From: Prochilodus magdalenae
Taxonomy: Eukaryota; Chordata; Actinopteri; Characiformes; Prochilodontidae
Length of the DNA: 64,000 bases
Assembly: GCA_024036415.1 (NCBI GenBank)
Contig: JAMWET010000021.1
Location: 62,001-126,000, forward strand
Direction of reading: 5' to 3'
This document shows, one piece after another, positions 37,184 to 49,383 of the stretch. The position numbers and the translations under genes are program-made. Every line of letters starts with the position of its first letter. Position 1 is the first letter of the stretch. The notes beneath the pieces are model-generated. The model saw only the letters and a program-made list of their open reading frames with translations, made no database searches and had not been told where the DNA came from.

Positions 37184-40100
37184 TTAGCGGTGGGACTTTG
37201 GATTCAGCCCTTCATCTGAAACTGTTCTGGATGTGAAGTAGTGAAGCAGGATGGAGATGAGGGCCAGGACCACCACAGCAGAGAGCACCATTCGGACCAC
37301 AAACTCAACTGAACGAATGTATTGAACACGGGGCAGAACTGAGAGATAGAGAGAGAGAGTGAGATTAACAATCCCCTGAAGTCATTACTCTCTGAAGCTA
37401 TACATGACTGAAAGACATACACGATTCTCCTTTCAGGTAGCAAAAACACACAAAATCAAAGTAATGATCACTGAAGCCCACCTGTGTTATAGCACAGCTC
37501 CATAAGGTTGAGCTGGGTTGTTTGATTGCTAACAGGATTAGCAGCTACACAGGTGTAGGGAGAGTTCAGGTGGGTTATATTCAGAGGGAGATAAAGACGT
37601 TCACTGGAATCTGTGCTAGCGAAGCTGGAGATTCTCTCTTTCTCTTCATACCAGGACAAATTCACATCCTTCCCATTTTCCACAGTGCACAGGAGGAAGC
37701 AAATCTCTTTGGAAGTCCCTGTGTGGATTTGAGGTTGATTTCTTATGACTGGCTTTGATACTGGGGCTGTGAAAATAAACAAATAAATAAATAAATAACA
37801 GATAAAGCAGTTGAATAAAATCATGCTACAGAAGCTACACACAGCAATACAAATACTACCAGAGTCAATAGACAGAAGAGACCAGGGGTTCATGGTTCTA
37901 TTCGGCCGTACTGCAGAACGAGAAGCCTGCATGAACGTACATGACTGTACAGTAATGCTCCATGTGCAGGACTGAGGACCAGGCACTGGAAACATTCAGA
38001 TACTGAAAGCTAAGGTTTCATACTTTGACCAAACACAGATGTGTAATGCATGTATCATTTTTCTCAGCAAATGAGCAGAATATTTTAGCATCAATTTTAA
38101 ATAGACTTCTCTTTACCTACTTTTAGAACTAAGTATGTTTTAGCCAATATTCATACAGAAATATAGAACATCCTAATGTCACGTGGGGTCAAGACGAGGA
38201 GGCTGGATGTAGATGCAAGTATTTAATGAAGAGCAAATCATACAAAACAAAACCAAAGCAAAAAACTAAAAGCTGAGAAACTTGGAACAGGGGGACAAAA
38301 TACCAAGCAAGAACAAAGGAAACCACAAGGAGTATAAAACAAGGACTAACAAGGAACATCTGGGAAGGGGCGGGGCTACAAACAAAGGACAGGTGAGGGC
38401 AGAGACAGGAGGAGCCAAAAACCAAAACAAACAGAAGCACATGGAACAGGACAACAAAAGGCACATGGAAGTGACAAGAAACAGAAAACCAGAGAGAACA
38501 GACAAGCATGGGCAAGACGAGGCAGGATGTGACACCTAAAAAAATCAATTCAGTTCTATTTTTTTAAACAGTTTGTTGTTTCTGAGAAGCTAGAATGGTG
38601 TAAACTGATGTTCTGTTTACTTATGTTCTATGCAAGCTTATAGGAAAGAGAGGAACTACACAGATATGCAATATTTACTCACCGTACACAGTAACAGTGA
38701 AGCTGGAGAGTGGAGAGAGCGTTCCCTTGGTAATGGTCTGTAGTTTATAAACTCCAGAATCTTTTCTGCTGATGTTTCTGATGGTTAACGATCCACTGTT
38801 TCTGTCCAGCTGCAGTCTGTCTCTGAACCTGTCACTGTAATAGTCTGTAATAATCTCTCCTCTAATGAACAGGCTGTTTGTTATACTTATATCCACATTC
38901 CTAGATTTATAGAGCCACTGTATCTGAGCATTACTCTGAACACCAGATATTCCTCCAGTGTGAAGGGTTACAGTGTTTCCCTCCAGCTCCTGCAGTCTGA
39001 TAAGCTCTTCTCCACCTACATACAGCAGTCCTGAAATCATATCAAGTAGTTCAGTTCAGCTTCTCACATTGAACTCTGGTACATCTTTCCACACACTCAA
39101 CTTAATGCTTCCAACAATCCATTATTCGTCATTCATCATCTACACTGCCTACACTTCTCCAGGACCATGGGGGTGCTGGAGTCTATCCCAGCACTCATTG
39201 CAGGCAAGGCAGGAACACAATGAAGAGGTGAAGAACTCAGTGAGGAGCTTCTTAAACAGCTACACATCCTATTAGACCCAACGTGGCAAGTGGTCTTCTC
39301 ATACTGGAAGGATGGAGAGAAACACTCGTGGATGTTTTCTTCTCTCTCTAAGATAAAAGATGTAGGTGCTGGTTATCTGATGGGGACAGCTTCTTGTACA
39401 GTTGTTGGAAGATGCTAGGGTTGTTCACAATCCCTGTTCAGAGTCCCAATCCCAACCAGCCTTCTTTGCTGCACACCAGCCACCAATTACACCACTATCT
39501 GGCACCAGTGTGACGTTGGCACCAGTGTGACGTTGGCACCAGTGTGACGTTGGCGTAGACAAAGAAGCAGGCCATGATTCTTCTAGGAGAAGTGCTCTTT
39601 TATTAAAACACCAGAACGAATGGCACATCCAGAGCACTGAAGAAACAGTGGACCTCAGCACTGGCCTCAGGATTCAGCCTCACATAGCCCTTTTTGACCA
39701 AAAGAACACTGGCTCTTGAACTACTTCCGTTCAGTCTTTGTAGAACCTTGGTTCTATCCAGGGATCCAGCCTGCGTTTGGACCAACTGATCAAATGATAT
39801 GTTCAAGCAGCTTTGGTGTGTTCACAGATGTTTGTTTATATCCAAAGAGCAAGTGCTGATTAACTACTGGTGAAAAAAAGATGTAGAAGAGCTTCTTAAG
39901 CAGACCACGCCGTGTCACCATGGTTACCTTCTCGTTTTTCAACAACTGATATCTTCGCAGTTCCTCCCGAAGAACCTGCTATTCTTTGTTCAGAGCTGGG
40001 AACAAACTTTTCAGCTTCCGAACCTACTGACTTTTAGTGGAGATGTGATGAACGGTTTAAAGTTAGGTGCACAAACTTGAATAGAACACATTCCATCTTG

Positions 40101-40410
40101 GTGGAAAAGGACTAACAGCAACCAGAGCCCAGCACATCACAACACAAAGATCCCCCCTCTCCACCTCCAACATAAAATAAACACATACCCATTCAGTTAA
40201 ACCTGTAAACTTACAGAGACATGAAAACAAGAGGTACTCCAAGCTACTTAGAGTAAGCACCAGCCAGCAGAGGGTCAGTACAATACTCTCCCACACACTG
40301 CATAATTAATGATCAGGCACACCATCAAGTCTGTGACCCTTTCAATAAAGGCAGAACGTTTCTAGCAGCTTACCAACGGCACTGATGAAAATCCAGATAA
40401 AAGCCCTCAT
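37184..40410 (-). CDS. CD2/SLAM-like Ig receptor, gene C (274 aa)
   Basis: Four exons in transcription order: signal 40410-40374 (MRAFIWIFISAV), V-type Ig 39030-38683, C2-type Ig 37766-37482, transmembrane and tail 37338-37184, with stop TAA at 37184-37186. The sum is 825 nt, with phase-1 GT-AG introns. The V domain has EGNTVTLHTG, RFRDRLQLDRNSGSLTIRNI and DSGVYKL, without a core disulfide pair. The C2 domain has ICFLLCTVENGKDVNLSWY, YTCVAANPVSNQT and MELC, plus several N-glycosylation sequons. The membrane entry is SVEFVVRMV, with the Arg codon at 37292-37294, then about 18 hydrophobic residues. The tail is about 16 residues (SRTVSDEGLNPKSHR) with no tyrosine motif. Unlike B, D and E, it lacks the Cys-Gly just before the Glu. 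The V domain is close to those of A and B. Confidence 0.87.
38176..38534. mobile_element. MITE-like repeat with tgtcac/gtgaca ends
   Basis: A purine-rich stretch bounded by 'tgtcacgtgg' and 'ggatgtgaca'. Open frames on both strands here are compositional. It lies in the V-C2 intron of gene C. A similar kind of element may lie at 26250-26660. Confidence 0.45.
39498..39553. repeat. 18-bp tandem repeat, three copies
   Basis: The unit 'caccagtgtgacgttgg' plus one base is repeated three times within intron 1 of gene C. Confidence 0.85.
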
Positions 40411-40748
40411 GCTCGTGGTCTGATGGCTCCCTGCCGTGTTAATGTGAGTTCAGTGTATGTACTGTTGCCCACTAAGTCTACTGCTACAGTCTACTGATGC
40501 AATGATGGAGCTTCATATTGAGGAATGATACTGAGTAATGTACGCTGGATATAGAAGAAATGGCCTCATGTAGTTCCTTTTCTGTGGTGTTTCTAGGAAC
40601 GACATTACACTTCCATAATTTACTTTCTGTTTGGCAGATTACAAAAGAGTGATGACGTGAGCCTGTGGTTGTTTTAGTTGAATCTTCTTTCCTGAAAAAA
40701 GAATGGATTACACATATACTTCAATTCAGCTATGATTACATGACATAT

Positions 40749-41213
40749 CTACAGGGGTTGGACAATGAAACTGAAACACCTCTCATTTTAGTGTGGGAGG
40801 TCTCATGGCTAAATTGGACCAGCCTGGTGTGACATCTTCATTAAACTTTAGCAGAGTGTGAAGTTTTAGCAGTAAGAGCACAGATCATGCAAAAACTGCA
40901 ATGCAAAAGCATTATTTTACCAGAGTTCAAAGTGAGGACACTGTTGGTGGGACGTCTTGCTGGCGCATCTGTGACAACACCAAGTCTTTGTGATGTATCA
41001 ACGGTACAGGGTAATGTCATCATACCACAAGAAGGACATCCACTGATCACGTAGTGACCTGGCCACTATCCTGAGCTTAAAATCCCTCTGACCACTGTGA
41101 GGAAGAAGTCATCCCAAGAACAACTGACGCTGTTGGCCGTAATAAGGCCCTACACCATACTATAAATGACTGTCCAAGGTGTTGTTTCAGTTTCATTGTC
41201 CAACCCCTGTATA
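40749..41213 (+). mobile_element. Tc1/mariner-like element, copy 1
   Basis: The ends are 'caggggttggacaatgaaac' and its reverse complement near 41189-41210, flanked by TA, as expected for Tc1-type insertion. The interior matches 49384-49879 but is shorter and deleted. Only traces of the transposase C-terminus remain. Confidence 0.8.
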
Positions 41214-41519
41214 TCACCATCCTCAATTAGGTGACACTGTCACTTTTTTAAATTTTGCAGAATTCCAGGACTGGATCTATGTGTCTACTGAGCAAGAAGA
41301 GGCCAACAATGACAGGATCATGCAAAACAATAAAATAACATTTTCAGTTTCAGTGAGACAGAGTAGCCCGGATCAGACAAACCAATGTCAGCACTATATC
41401 AAGCATCATACTGATAATTGGTGAGTTTTGAAAGAAGTATAACATGAAAGCTTTTAATAAGGCCTGACTATGTGTACATAGTACCTGGGTGTTTGCCCGT
41501 CAACCAGAAATGGTGGGAC

Positions 41520-42531
41520 TCCGGAGAGCCAACACTCTGCTTCACTCAACCACAGCTTGACTGGCCTGACAACACTGCTCCACTACATCTCCTGAGGACC
41601 AGACTGAGGAGACACGGGTCCTTTGAAGTGCAGGGGCCACTCCTGTGGACCTTCTTCAAACTGTGGTGGCATCAGCCATCGTTTATAGAGTGGTCTGCTG
41701 GGGCAGCAGCATCTCCACCGCTGACAGGAAGAGACTGAACAGAGTCATTAAGAAGTCCAACTCTGTCCTGGGGTGTCGTCTTGACCCAGTGGAGGTGGTG
41801 GGGGACAGGAGAATGAGGACTCAGTTCAAACACATGCTGAAGAACCTGTCCCACCCCACGTACTACTCCTTGGAGGCACTGGGCAGCCCCTTCAGTGCCT
41901 GGCTGCTGCAGCCACGGTGTGCGAAGGAGAGATACCGCAGATCCTTCCTTCAGGCCGCCGTCAGACTGTATAACAGCCGCTCGCCTCAGTAGTCTATTTC
42001 TACACTAGTCTATTTCCCCAGTAGTCTATTTCTACAGTAGTCTATTTCTACACTAGTCTATTTCTACAGTAGTCTATTTCCCCAGTAGTCTATTTCTACA
42101 CTAGTCTATTTCCCCAGTAGTCTATTTCTACAGTAGTCTATTTCTACACTAGTCTATTTCCCCAGTAGTCTATTTCTACAGTAGTCTATTTCCCCAGTAG
42201 TCTATTTCTACAGTAGTCTATTTCTACACTAGTCTATTTCCCCAGTAGTCTATTTCTACAGTAGTCTATTTCTACACTAGTCTATTTCCCCAGTAGTCTA
42301 TTTCTACAGTAGTCTATTTCCCCAGTAGTCTATTTCTACACTAGTCTATTTCTACACTAGTCTATTTCCCCAGTAGTCTATTTCTACAGTAGTCTATTTC
42401 TACACTAGTCTATTTCCCCAGTAGTCTATTTCTACAGTAGTCTATTTCCCCAGTAGTCTATTTCTACAGTGGTCTCTTTCCCCAGTAGTCTATTTCTAGT
42501 ATGTGCAATACAACTGCATAGCATAATCCTA

Positions 42532-42563
<32 letters not shown>

Positions 42564-42685
42564 ATTTCTGTACTTTTTGTATATAGATCTTATAAAGATT
42601 ATTTGTATATTTCCTGACACTTCTGTTCTTTCCTCTGTGCTGCTGTCCCCACTGTGGGATCAATAAAGGATTATCTTATCACTGA
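41520..42685 (+). mobile_element. LINE 3' end with minisatellite in its 3' UTR
   Basis: A readable frame at about 41645-41992 has VCWGSSISTADRKRLNRVIK, SVLGCRLDPVEV and AKERYRRSFLQAAVRLYNS. That is the typical C-terminal tail of an L2/CR1/Rex-type ORF2. Its stop TAG (41990-41992) is inside the first unit of a 16-bp minisatellite, which fills the 3' UTR. The element ends with 'ccactgtgggatcaataaag' and 'gattatcttatc' near 42650-42680. The reverse transcriptase core is absent, so this is 5'-truncated. Confidence 0.65.
41988..42498. repeat. 16-bp minisatellite, about 31 units
   Basis: The units are agtctattt followed by one of three endings: ctacact, ccccagt or ctacagt. The three variants are interleaved in a semi-regular order, which suggests that blocks of two or three units were duplicated together. 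Confidence 0.95.
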
Positions 42686-42939
42686 CTATAGACAGTTCTT
42701 ACAGACTTGTATGAAAGCCAGTCTCTATTTACCACTCTAATTACACGGGACTGTGGATGTCTTCATGCACAATGCATTTCAATAAAAAATATTTTCTAAA
42801 GAGGCAAGACATCAGTGGTTAGTTAAAACGCTGATCTTTACCAGGTGTTGACCTTAGGAGAACTCTGGCCACCCTGACTGGCTAACTAATAAGCAACATA
42901 AATCTTTTTGCCAAGTTAAATCAGAGTTATCATTTATAT

Positions 42940-43240
42940 ATATATATTTCTTTTATATCTTTCATATATAGCACTCACACCATGAGGAAGAAACCTTAAG
43001 AGGAACCAAGACTCAAAAGGGGCAAGTCATCCTCTAGTCAACACTAGATAGAAAAACAAGCACAAAGGCAATGTAGGAAAAGGATATGATTTTATAATTA
43101 CCATACAATAATACATACAGAGACAAGGAAAAAGCAGCCTCTGATTGGATAGAAGTATTTAGATTTATGATCATTAATAAGAAATGATGAAAATGAGATG
43201 TTGAGAGCTTAACATAGTGAAAAACAGGGAAACAGGTCCA
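42940..43240 (-). mobile_element. LINE 3' tail fragment
   Basis: The minus strand reads 'cttggttcctcttaaggttt' then 'cttcctcatggtgtgagtgc', the same kind of fish L2 tail seen at 23820-23940 on the plus strand. No coding part remains. The rest of 43240-43880 shows nothing I can name. Confidence 0.5.
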
Positions 43241-44169
43241 ATGAAAATCAAGGCTGAATCAAAAAAGAGCTTCAGAACTTGATAGGAGTGACCTCAGGGG
43301 GGAAGCTGAGATGCAACTGTGAAAGTCTGATTGGAATTTGTTGTTTGAACCATCAAAAATCCTCAGTCTGAATGAAATTGGGATATGCCAATAATCTGAT
43401 TTTGGTTGTCAGCCTGGACAAGGCCATAAAACGTGTATTAATGGTCGGTGTGTAAACATAATCAAACTCACTGTTACCCAAATTGTTACTTTCATATTTA
43501 TGTATGTATATATACATTTTCTAGTTTTGGATATTAGTGGTGTATTTCATGTCATCTTGGTCCAATGAAATTGATGTGCTTCCAATTTTGTCAATTATCT
43601 GTATGCAGCATTTAAGCTACTGTTTACATGGTATGAAATTTTCCATGTTGAATGGTTCCACTGATTTACATCAGAATTAAATTTGCCCTCTCCTGTAGTT
43701 GCCATTCTGGAGATGGGTAAACAATGGAGTGGTAAACACATTTACATGTCATTTTGTGATCTGAGTTTGATTTTGGTGTATGTGTTGTAATGGTAGTTCA
43801 GCAGTGTAAGTGCTACTAAGCACAGTCTTGTCTTTTATATCTATCAATCAGCTTCACAACCAAGGTTGGTAACCAAGTCCAAAATCAGGATCCAGAACTC
43901 ACAACTCACAAGTGAAAGGCACAGATTTAGAATCAGTAGAAGAACAAAACTCAGAACTTCCCCCTACCAGACCATGCAGCAAGCCTCTGTGGACTTCTAC
44001 CTTAAATAATGGGGTTTGATTAGGTGCAGGTGTAAACCAGAGGACTGTGCACCATGGGGAGAGAGACCCCTGCAGGCAAGGAGGGAAATTGGTAGCTGCA
44101 GGTGTGACACTTGTTGAGAAGAACACCAGTAGTTTGTTGTTGGTGGTACTTTCTATGCAGTCCTCCATC

Positions 44170-45527
44170 TCAAACTGTTCTGGACCTGAAGTGGTAAAAC
44201 AGGATGGACACAGTGACCAGGACCACAACAGCAGAGAGCATTAATCGGATCACCAACTCAGCAGCGCCACAGAATGAGACACTGGAGAGGCCTAAGCAAA
44301 AAGAAAGGAGGGGGTTACAGGGAGCTCACCCGTACACTGGTCACTAACTCAAAAAAAAAATGTATCTGGGGAAAACGTGTTGAGATGATCATTCATTAAA
44401 CTTATTGCCACTTAGAAAATCAACCAGATATGACCCTTGACTAAACGTGTGCCACATTTCATGATGGAAAAAAATAATATATTTTCTTATTTATGTAATT
44501 ATTTCCGTATTTATTTATTTTTACTGATCCCATTGTAAAATGTTGCACACCTTTGGTCAAATGACATGTCTTGTTGATTTTCTAGGTGGCAATAAGTTCA
44601 TTCATCATCTAACACATTACAATGGGAATCTAAAAACTCAAACATCACTGAAACAAACGATCATTATTAATAAACGGTTATGAAATACACTCTTTACCTA
44701 CCATAAACAGTGACATTGAAGTGCTTGTTGGTGACCTGATCACTGCTGATCAGCACTTTATAAGGTCCAGAGTCGCTGGTACTCATGTTGCTGATGGTCA
44801 GAGATCCAGTCTGTGTGTCCAGCTGCAGTCTGTTTTTGAATCTCTCATCATAATCAGTGAAAGTGTTTCCGCTAAGTAGCTGTGCTATACGTGTGTCTGC
44901 AGCTCCAAACGTCCACCGTATTACATCGTCACTCTTTATCTCAGTCAGATCAGTGCTCAGAGTCACAGTGGCTCCCTCTGCAACCTCTACCTTCTCCACT
45001 TCATCTTTTACAGCTGCTCTTACAACTGCAGAACAGACATAACGTGTGTGGGCATAAACCACAGACACTCACAGAGGAAATAGCCAATATAGTACATTGT
45101 CCTAATTATACACTCCAGTATATCTACACAGTGAAGGAGAGACGTCATACCTTATATGGTTTTAAATTGAATTACGCTTACCATCAAAAGAATAGCTATG
45201 GGCAGATATGGGAAACATTTACTGAGGTAGCCCACCCACCAAGTTTCACTCCTGCCACTTTGTTCCTTCTGGATGCAACTATTCTTTTGATGATGAGTGT
45301 GTACATATTAACATGCATGGGTTAACATTGCTGTCATTAAACGCTGAGAGTCTTTAATCACCCAGGAGACAAAAAATACTATTTAGGCTGACTGGACATG
45401 GTTGGACAGAAGCCGCCGACATCCTCCCTGTATAAAAGGCATAACTACATCAGCTCAAAGACCCTTCCAGTAAAAAGCTCAACGTCTTACCTGCAGACCA
45501 GATGAAAACCCAGACACTAGTAATCAT
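44170..45527 (-). CDS. Single-V CD2/SLAM-like receptor, gene D (160 aa)
   Basis: Three exons in transcription order: signal 45527-45491 (MITSVWVFIWSA), V-type Ig 45025-44702, transmembrane and tail 44291-44170, with stop TGA at 44170-44172. The total of 483 nt keeps frame, and introns are phase 1. The V domain has VEVAEGATVTLSTDLTEI, RFKNRLQLDTQTGSLTISNM and DSGPYKV, without a core cysteine pair. No C2 exon exists in the 410-nt intron before the transmembrane exon, so the mature receptor would have one Ig domain. The stalk SFCGAAELVIRLM carries a cysteine, a Glu and the conserved Arg (codon 44245-44247). The tail is about 6 residues. Its V type resembles gene E, not A, B or C. I infer a short membrane receptor that depends on a partner to signal. 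Confidence 0.83.
45190..45310 (+). mobile_element. Unclassified dispersed repeat, copy 3
   Basis: The right part of the 33749 repeat: 'cacccaccaagtttcactcc', then 'ggatgcaactattc', then 'gatgagtgtgtac'. It lies in intron 1 of gene D. A short inverted pair, 'catcaaaagaat' (45182) and 'attcttttgatg' (45280), brackets it. Confidence 0.5.
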
Positions 45528-45678
45528 GTTGGGGGGCTAACAGGCACTTTGGTCTCAGTATCTGTATAGTGACTCTGGTGTGCAGTGACCCAACACGGCT
45601 GCTCTGTCGCTTCTGTCTGAAAACACCGGGTTAAGTATAGATGCATAAGAAGGAAGAACTCTTAGAGAAATAGAAAGT

Positions 45679-45692
45679 CCAGCAGGTGGCAG
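45679..45692 (+). promoter_or_regulatory. Promoter-proximal CTCF-like block of gene D
   Basis: CCAGCAGGTGGCAG is a full match to the CTCF core consensus and lies 152 nt upstream of the gene D ATG. It is followed by 'cagagtctg', shared with the copies at 47779 and, with changes, 35127 and 53631. Confidence 0.5.
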
Positions 45693-46634
45693 CAGAGTCT
45701 GTGATAATTTAGGCATGCAGTTTCATCTGATAAGGTGCAGTATTGATATTGAAAGGGGAAATGATGTCATAATCTGTTCCAGATTATCTTTAGATAAAAA
45801 GGCATGGAGGCCTGACCTCTGTCCTCTAATCCATTACATCTTACCCATTCAAGAATGAACACACAATGTCTCACCATTATACAGCTAGAGGTAATAGCCT
45901 GAGAGCATGGGGGGATTAGCTATGGGGTAGGAGTGCACAACTCCAGTCCTAGGCTGCTAGCTTCCAGCAAAGCATGTTGAGTTACCTGCTCACACACCCG
46001 ATCACACTCATCTGTCAACTGCTAGATCAGGGGCGTGTGTTTAGGTAGGGGAGCTGCCAAACTATACTGAACACCAGGCCCGAAACACCAGAGTTGTGCA
46101 CCCCTGGCCTAATGATCTCATCTCTTTCCATTAGCAGCACCATTTAGAATTGGCCAGTTGACCGATCTCATTGTTAGACACTGTAAACTAGCCTATTGAC
46201 TAATTGCACATGTCACAAGAAGACTGGCTACCCTGCATAGCAGTCCACTCTGAGGGCTTAGTAGCTGGTTTATCGCAACCCAGACAGGAAGCATATGTTA
46301 GCCTGCCGGCTTGATAACAGTGGCATCCTGCTGGCTGTTTGCCAATGCTGTCCTGGATTCAAGATCTTACTAGTGTTCAGTCTTCACAATCTGGACATTT
46401 TGGAGCAAAACACTAGTGGACAGCCAGCTTTGTTGTTAGCGGGCCAACAGTGGACCCGTCAAGGAAAACTCACCACCTCTTTTACATTCGCTGCAGTTAT
46501 AGGGCAGTAAATGTACATGTCATGAATATTTGACTGGCACATTGAGAGCTGGGATCAAGCAGGTTAACAGATGAGTGAGTGAGAGTATTTTAATATTTGC
46601 TCTATGAAAGTTCTGACGATCAGAATTACATAGA

Positions 46635-46880
46635 ACACACTTACTGAGCACTTTATTAGGTATACCCAACTTGCATATACACTCATTGTTCATATTATCA
46701 GCTCTAAATACCATAGAGGAGCACTTTGTAGTTCTACAGTTACAGACTGTAGTCCATCTGATTCTCTGTATCATTGTGACCCTGTTCTTCAATGGTCAGG
46801 ACCCCACAGTACCACGGCAGAGCAGGGATTATATGGGTGGTGGATCATTCTCAGCAGTGCAGTGCACTGTCCACTCCTAC
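46635..46880. mobile_element. Partial MITE with TTATTAG-type end
   Basis: 'ctgagcactttattaggta' near 46642 matches the end of the MITE at 36532-36995. No matching right end is seen. The rest of 45700-46630 shows no gene. Confidence 0.45.
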
Positions 46881-47059
46881 CTTGCTGGTCCATGTTGTAG
46901 ATGCAAGTCAGAAACAATAGCTCATCTACTGCTGCACAGTTGTGGTGGTCATCCTCTAGCCCTTCATCAGGACACTGCCCACAGGAGTTGATATTCATAC
47001 AAACACACTGCACTCAAACCTGCTGTGTGTGTGCGTGTGCGTGTGCACGTGTGTGCAAG

Positions 47060-47800
47060 GCCCACCAAGGCCACACAGGAAATGTTTACAGTTACCATGG
47101 CATACTTAATAAGCAAGTTTTGCAGCTGCACCGCAGAACACACCCCTGCTTTATTGAACAACAATTGAAAAATGGAATATAATAATCTAAGTGCTCTTAA
47201 ATAACCAAAACAGCCCTATAACGTAGTTAAAAGTCAGAAATCAAAAGATAAACATTTTAAATGAAATATATTCATTTAGGGTTTCATCCACATGTACATA
47301 TACGTAATGTAGAAGCCACAATGAGCTCTTCCCTTTCATACACATCATTTTCCAAACCTCATGATTATACAATAGGTTCTTTCATCAAATACAAAATTCC
47401 ACCAGGTATGTTAGTCACATGACACAGCTGGTAAATTAACAGCAACAACAGAACAAACCTTTCATTTAATTGTAAATAAAAGCTGGACAATTACCAGCAA
47501 GCAGGGAGAAATGGGAACCCATATTTAACAATGCTGATAATGATACAAACCTTTACCAGAATGAGATCTGTCAGGTTTATTTATTAATTGTTACATATGT
47601 ATTTTAATAATAGTGTTAAATTGAGTTGTTGATGGTCACACCTCATTAACACTCACTGGTAATCATCATAGGAACTTAAGACAGAGGAAAAATTATGAAC
47701 AGCTAAACACTTGAGAGATAGATGACCTTATGTAGACACGGATGAGGAAGAAACGTCCTCCAATCAGAGTCATGCAGTCCAGCAGAAGGAAGCAGAGTCT
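47060..47800 (-). pseudogene. Receptor 5'-end relic between genes D and E
   Basis: Three traces in the right order on the minus strand: a promoter block with tccagcag and ggaagcagagtctg (47779-47800), a start codon at 47666-47664 followed by ATT ACC AGT as in gene D but running into a stop five codons on, and a short form of the intron-1 block (acacaggaaatg, 47070-47081). No Ig or transmembrane exon follows before gene D. I infer a lost receptor copy. Confidence 0.4.
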
Positions 47801-48785
47801 GTTTGATGATGTAGGGTGTAGGAGTGATTTGGAAGCTGGTAGCTGTTGAGCCACCACTTGAAATCCTTAAGTCATGGTATCCAAGGAAATGATGTACCCT
47901 GCCTCACTCCTTCACCTCCTCCATTGATTATCTATTTTTTTTCTAGTTTTGTAATCTGTAATCTGGCCAGTGATTCGCTGCTATATGCTAAATTCATTAC
48001 TTGTCCCTGAAGATGTCCTGGTTCCTTACACAAGGGACACTGTGGTGTTTTTGATTTAACACGTTAAATATAAAGTCAGAGTTTACTGAGGTAAACAAGC
48101 AACAACTGGAAACCAATAAAAATGGTTGGAATGGTTCCTATACCGCATGTTCCCCTTTACATGTTAGCTGCATTAGCTTTGTATTTTCAGAGCTGAATTA
48201 AACACACTGTATGCTAAATGTCCTGGCTGATATGTTGTTATTGCTACTGAAAGATCCTTTTCTGCTGTAAGCTATATTTCCGGAGGGCAGGAGAGAGCTT
48301 TGATATTGCAGTGGCTAGGTTGGTTAGTATATACAGCTCCGGAGAAATTTAAGAGACCACCTCAAAATGATCAGTGTCTCTAGGTGTACAGTTACTGGGT
48401 TTGTGTTGGACCAGAATCCCTCAGTTCTGTTTGATTCTCTACACTACTGGAAACATGTCTCCCAGACTCCAGATCAGATATTGTACTAGATCTGTTTATT
48501 TAGAAAATCACTAATGACCTCCAGAAGCCTATGTTTAGAACCATGCTCACTGTGTATTTCACCCCAGCCCCCGCTCACCAGTCTCTCTGTAGGTCACTTG
48601 AGGTCATCTTTCCCTGGACATTGGAATGAGGTGGTGCTCATCACGGTCAGTAGAGAGTGGGTTTGGCCCTCTGCCAGTCGTTAGCTGTGTTGTCGTGTGT
48701 GTTTGCTGCTTGTTCTTATAAACCAGACATGCACTGTATCTGCCAGTAAAGCTAGAACCTGTAGTTTATTTTCTTGCTTGCACAG

Positions 48786-49060
48786 AAGGATGGAGTCAGG
48801 AGACTGAAGGCAGGAGATGTTGGAGTAATTTATTTCGAGGCGATCGCAGTTCACTCACAGCTCTCGTCCAAAGACAGGCTAGTCCAGTAGAGTCTGGACT
48901 CAGTCCAACTTAGTCCGAAGACAGAACCTTATCACAGAGGTTTTATACACCGTGTCACCACACCCGTAAGATTCAAAGACGATGTGTCAGCTGTCCTTAT
49001 TTAATGTCAACAGATGGTCAGCAAATGTTCTCCAAGTGGTGTTTGACCTGTGACCTGTAG
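48786..49060 (-). mobile_element. Putative solo LTR
   Basis: The minus strand has a TATA box (tataaaacctctgtg, about 48949-48935) and, roughly 110 nt later, AATAAA (about 48833-48828). This is the promoter-to-polyA order of a long terminal repeat. No gag or pol lies beside it. The region 47830-48780 shows nothing I can name. Confidence 0.4.
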
Positions 49061-49383
49061 AACCCCGAGAACAGCATTTTCCCAGGGACTGCATAAAGTT
49101 CTGGTCTGGTGATGCAGCAGTTAACCACATGGTAAATGTATACAAAATGCACCGATTATCCAACAAACCTAACCTTCTGTTCCTCACTGATTTAAGAAGA
49201 AACTGTAGTGGTCTTTTATTTATTCCCAGACCTGCTCGGAATGCCTTCAATCTAAAGAAATCTACTCAGCGTAGCCTTCAAACCTATATGCTGACACCAG
49301 CTAGGGACGGCCGAAGCGCCATGGCCTTTAGGCAGCAGCAATGTGTAGGCCATGTGGTGATTTGTGTCCAAACAGTCAGATGT

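Noticed and set aside
38189..38548. 119-codon Cys/Phe-rich minus-strand frame
   Set aside because: It lies within a purine-rich MITE-like repeat; composition explains it.
41988..42498. Regular repeats considered as a CRISPR array
   Set aside because: 16-bp units abut with no unique spacers; this is a minisatellite in a eukaryotic genome.
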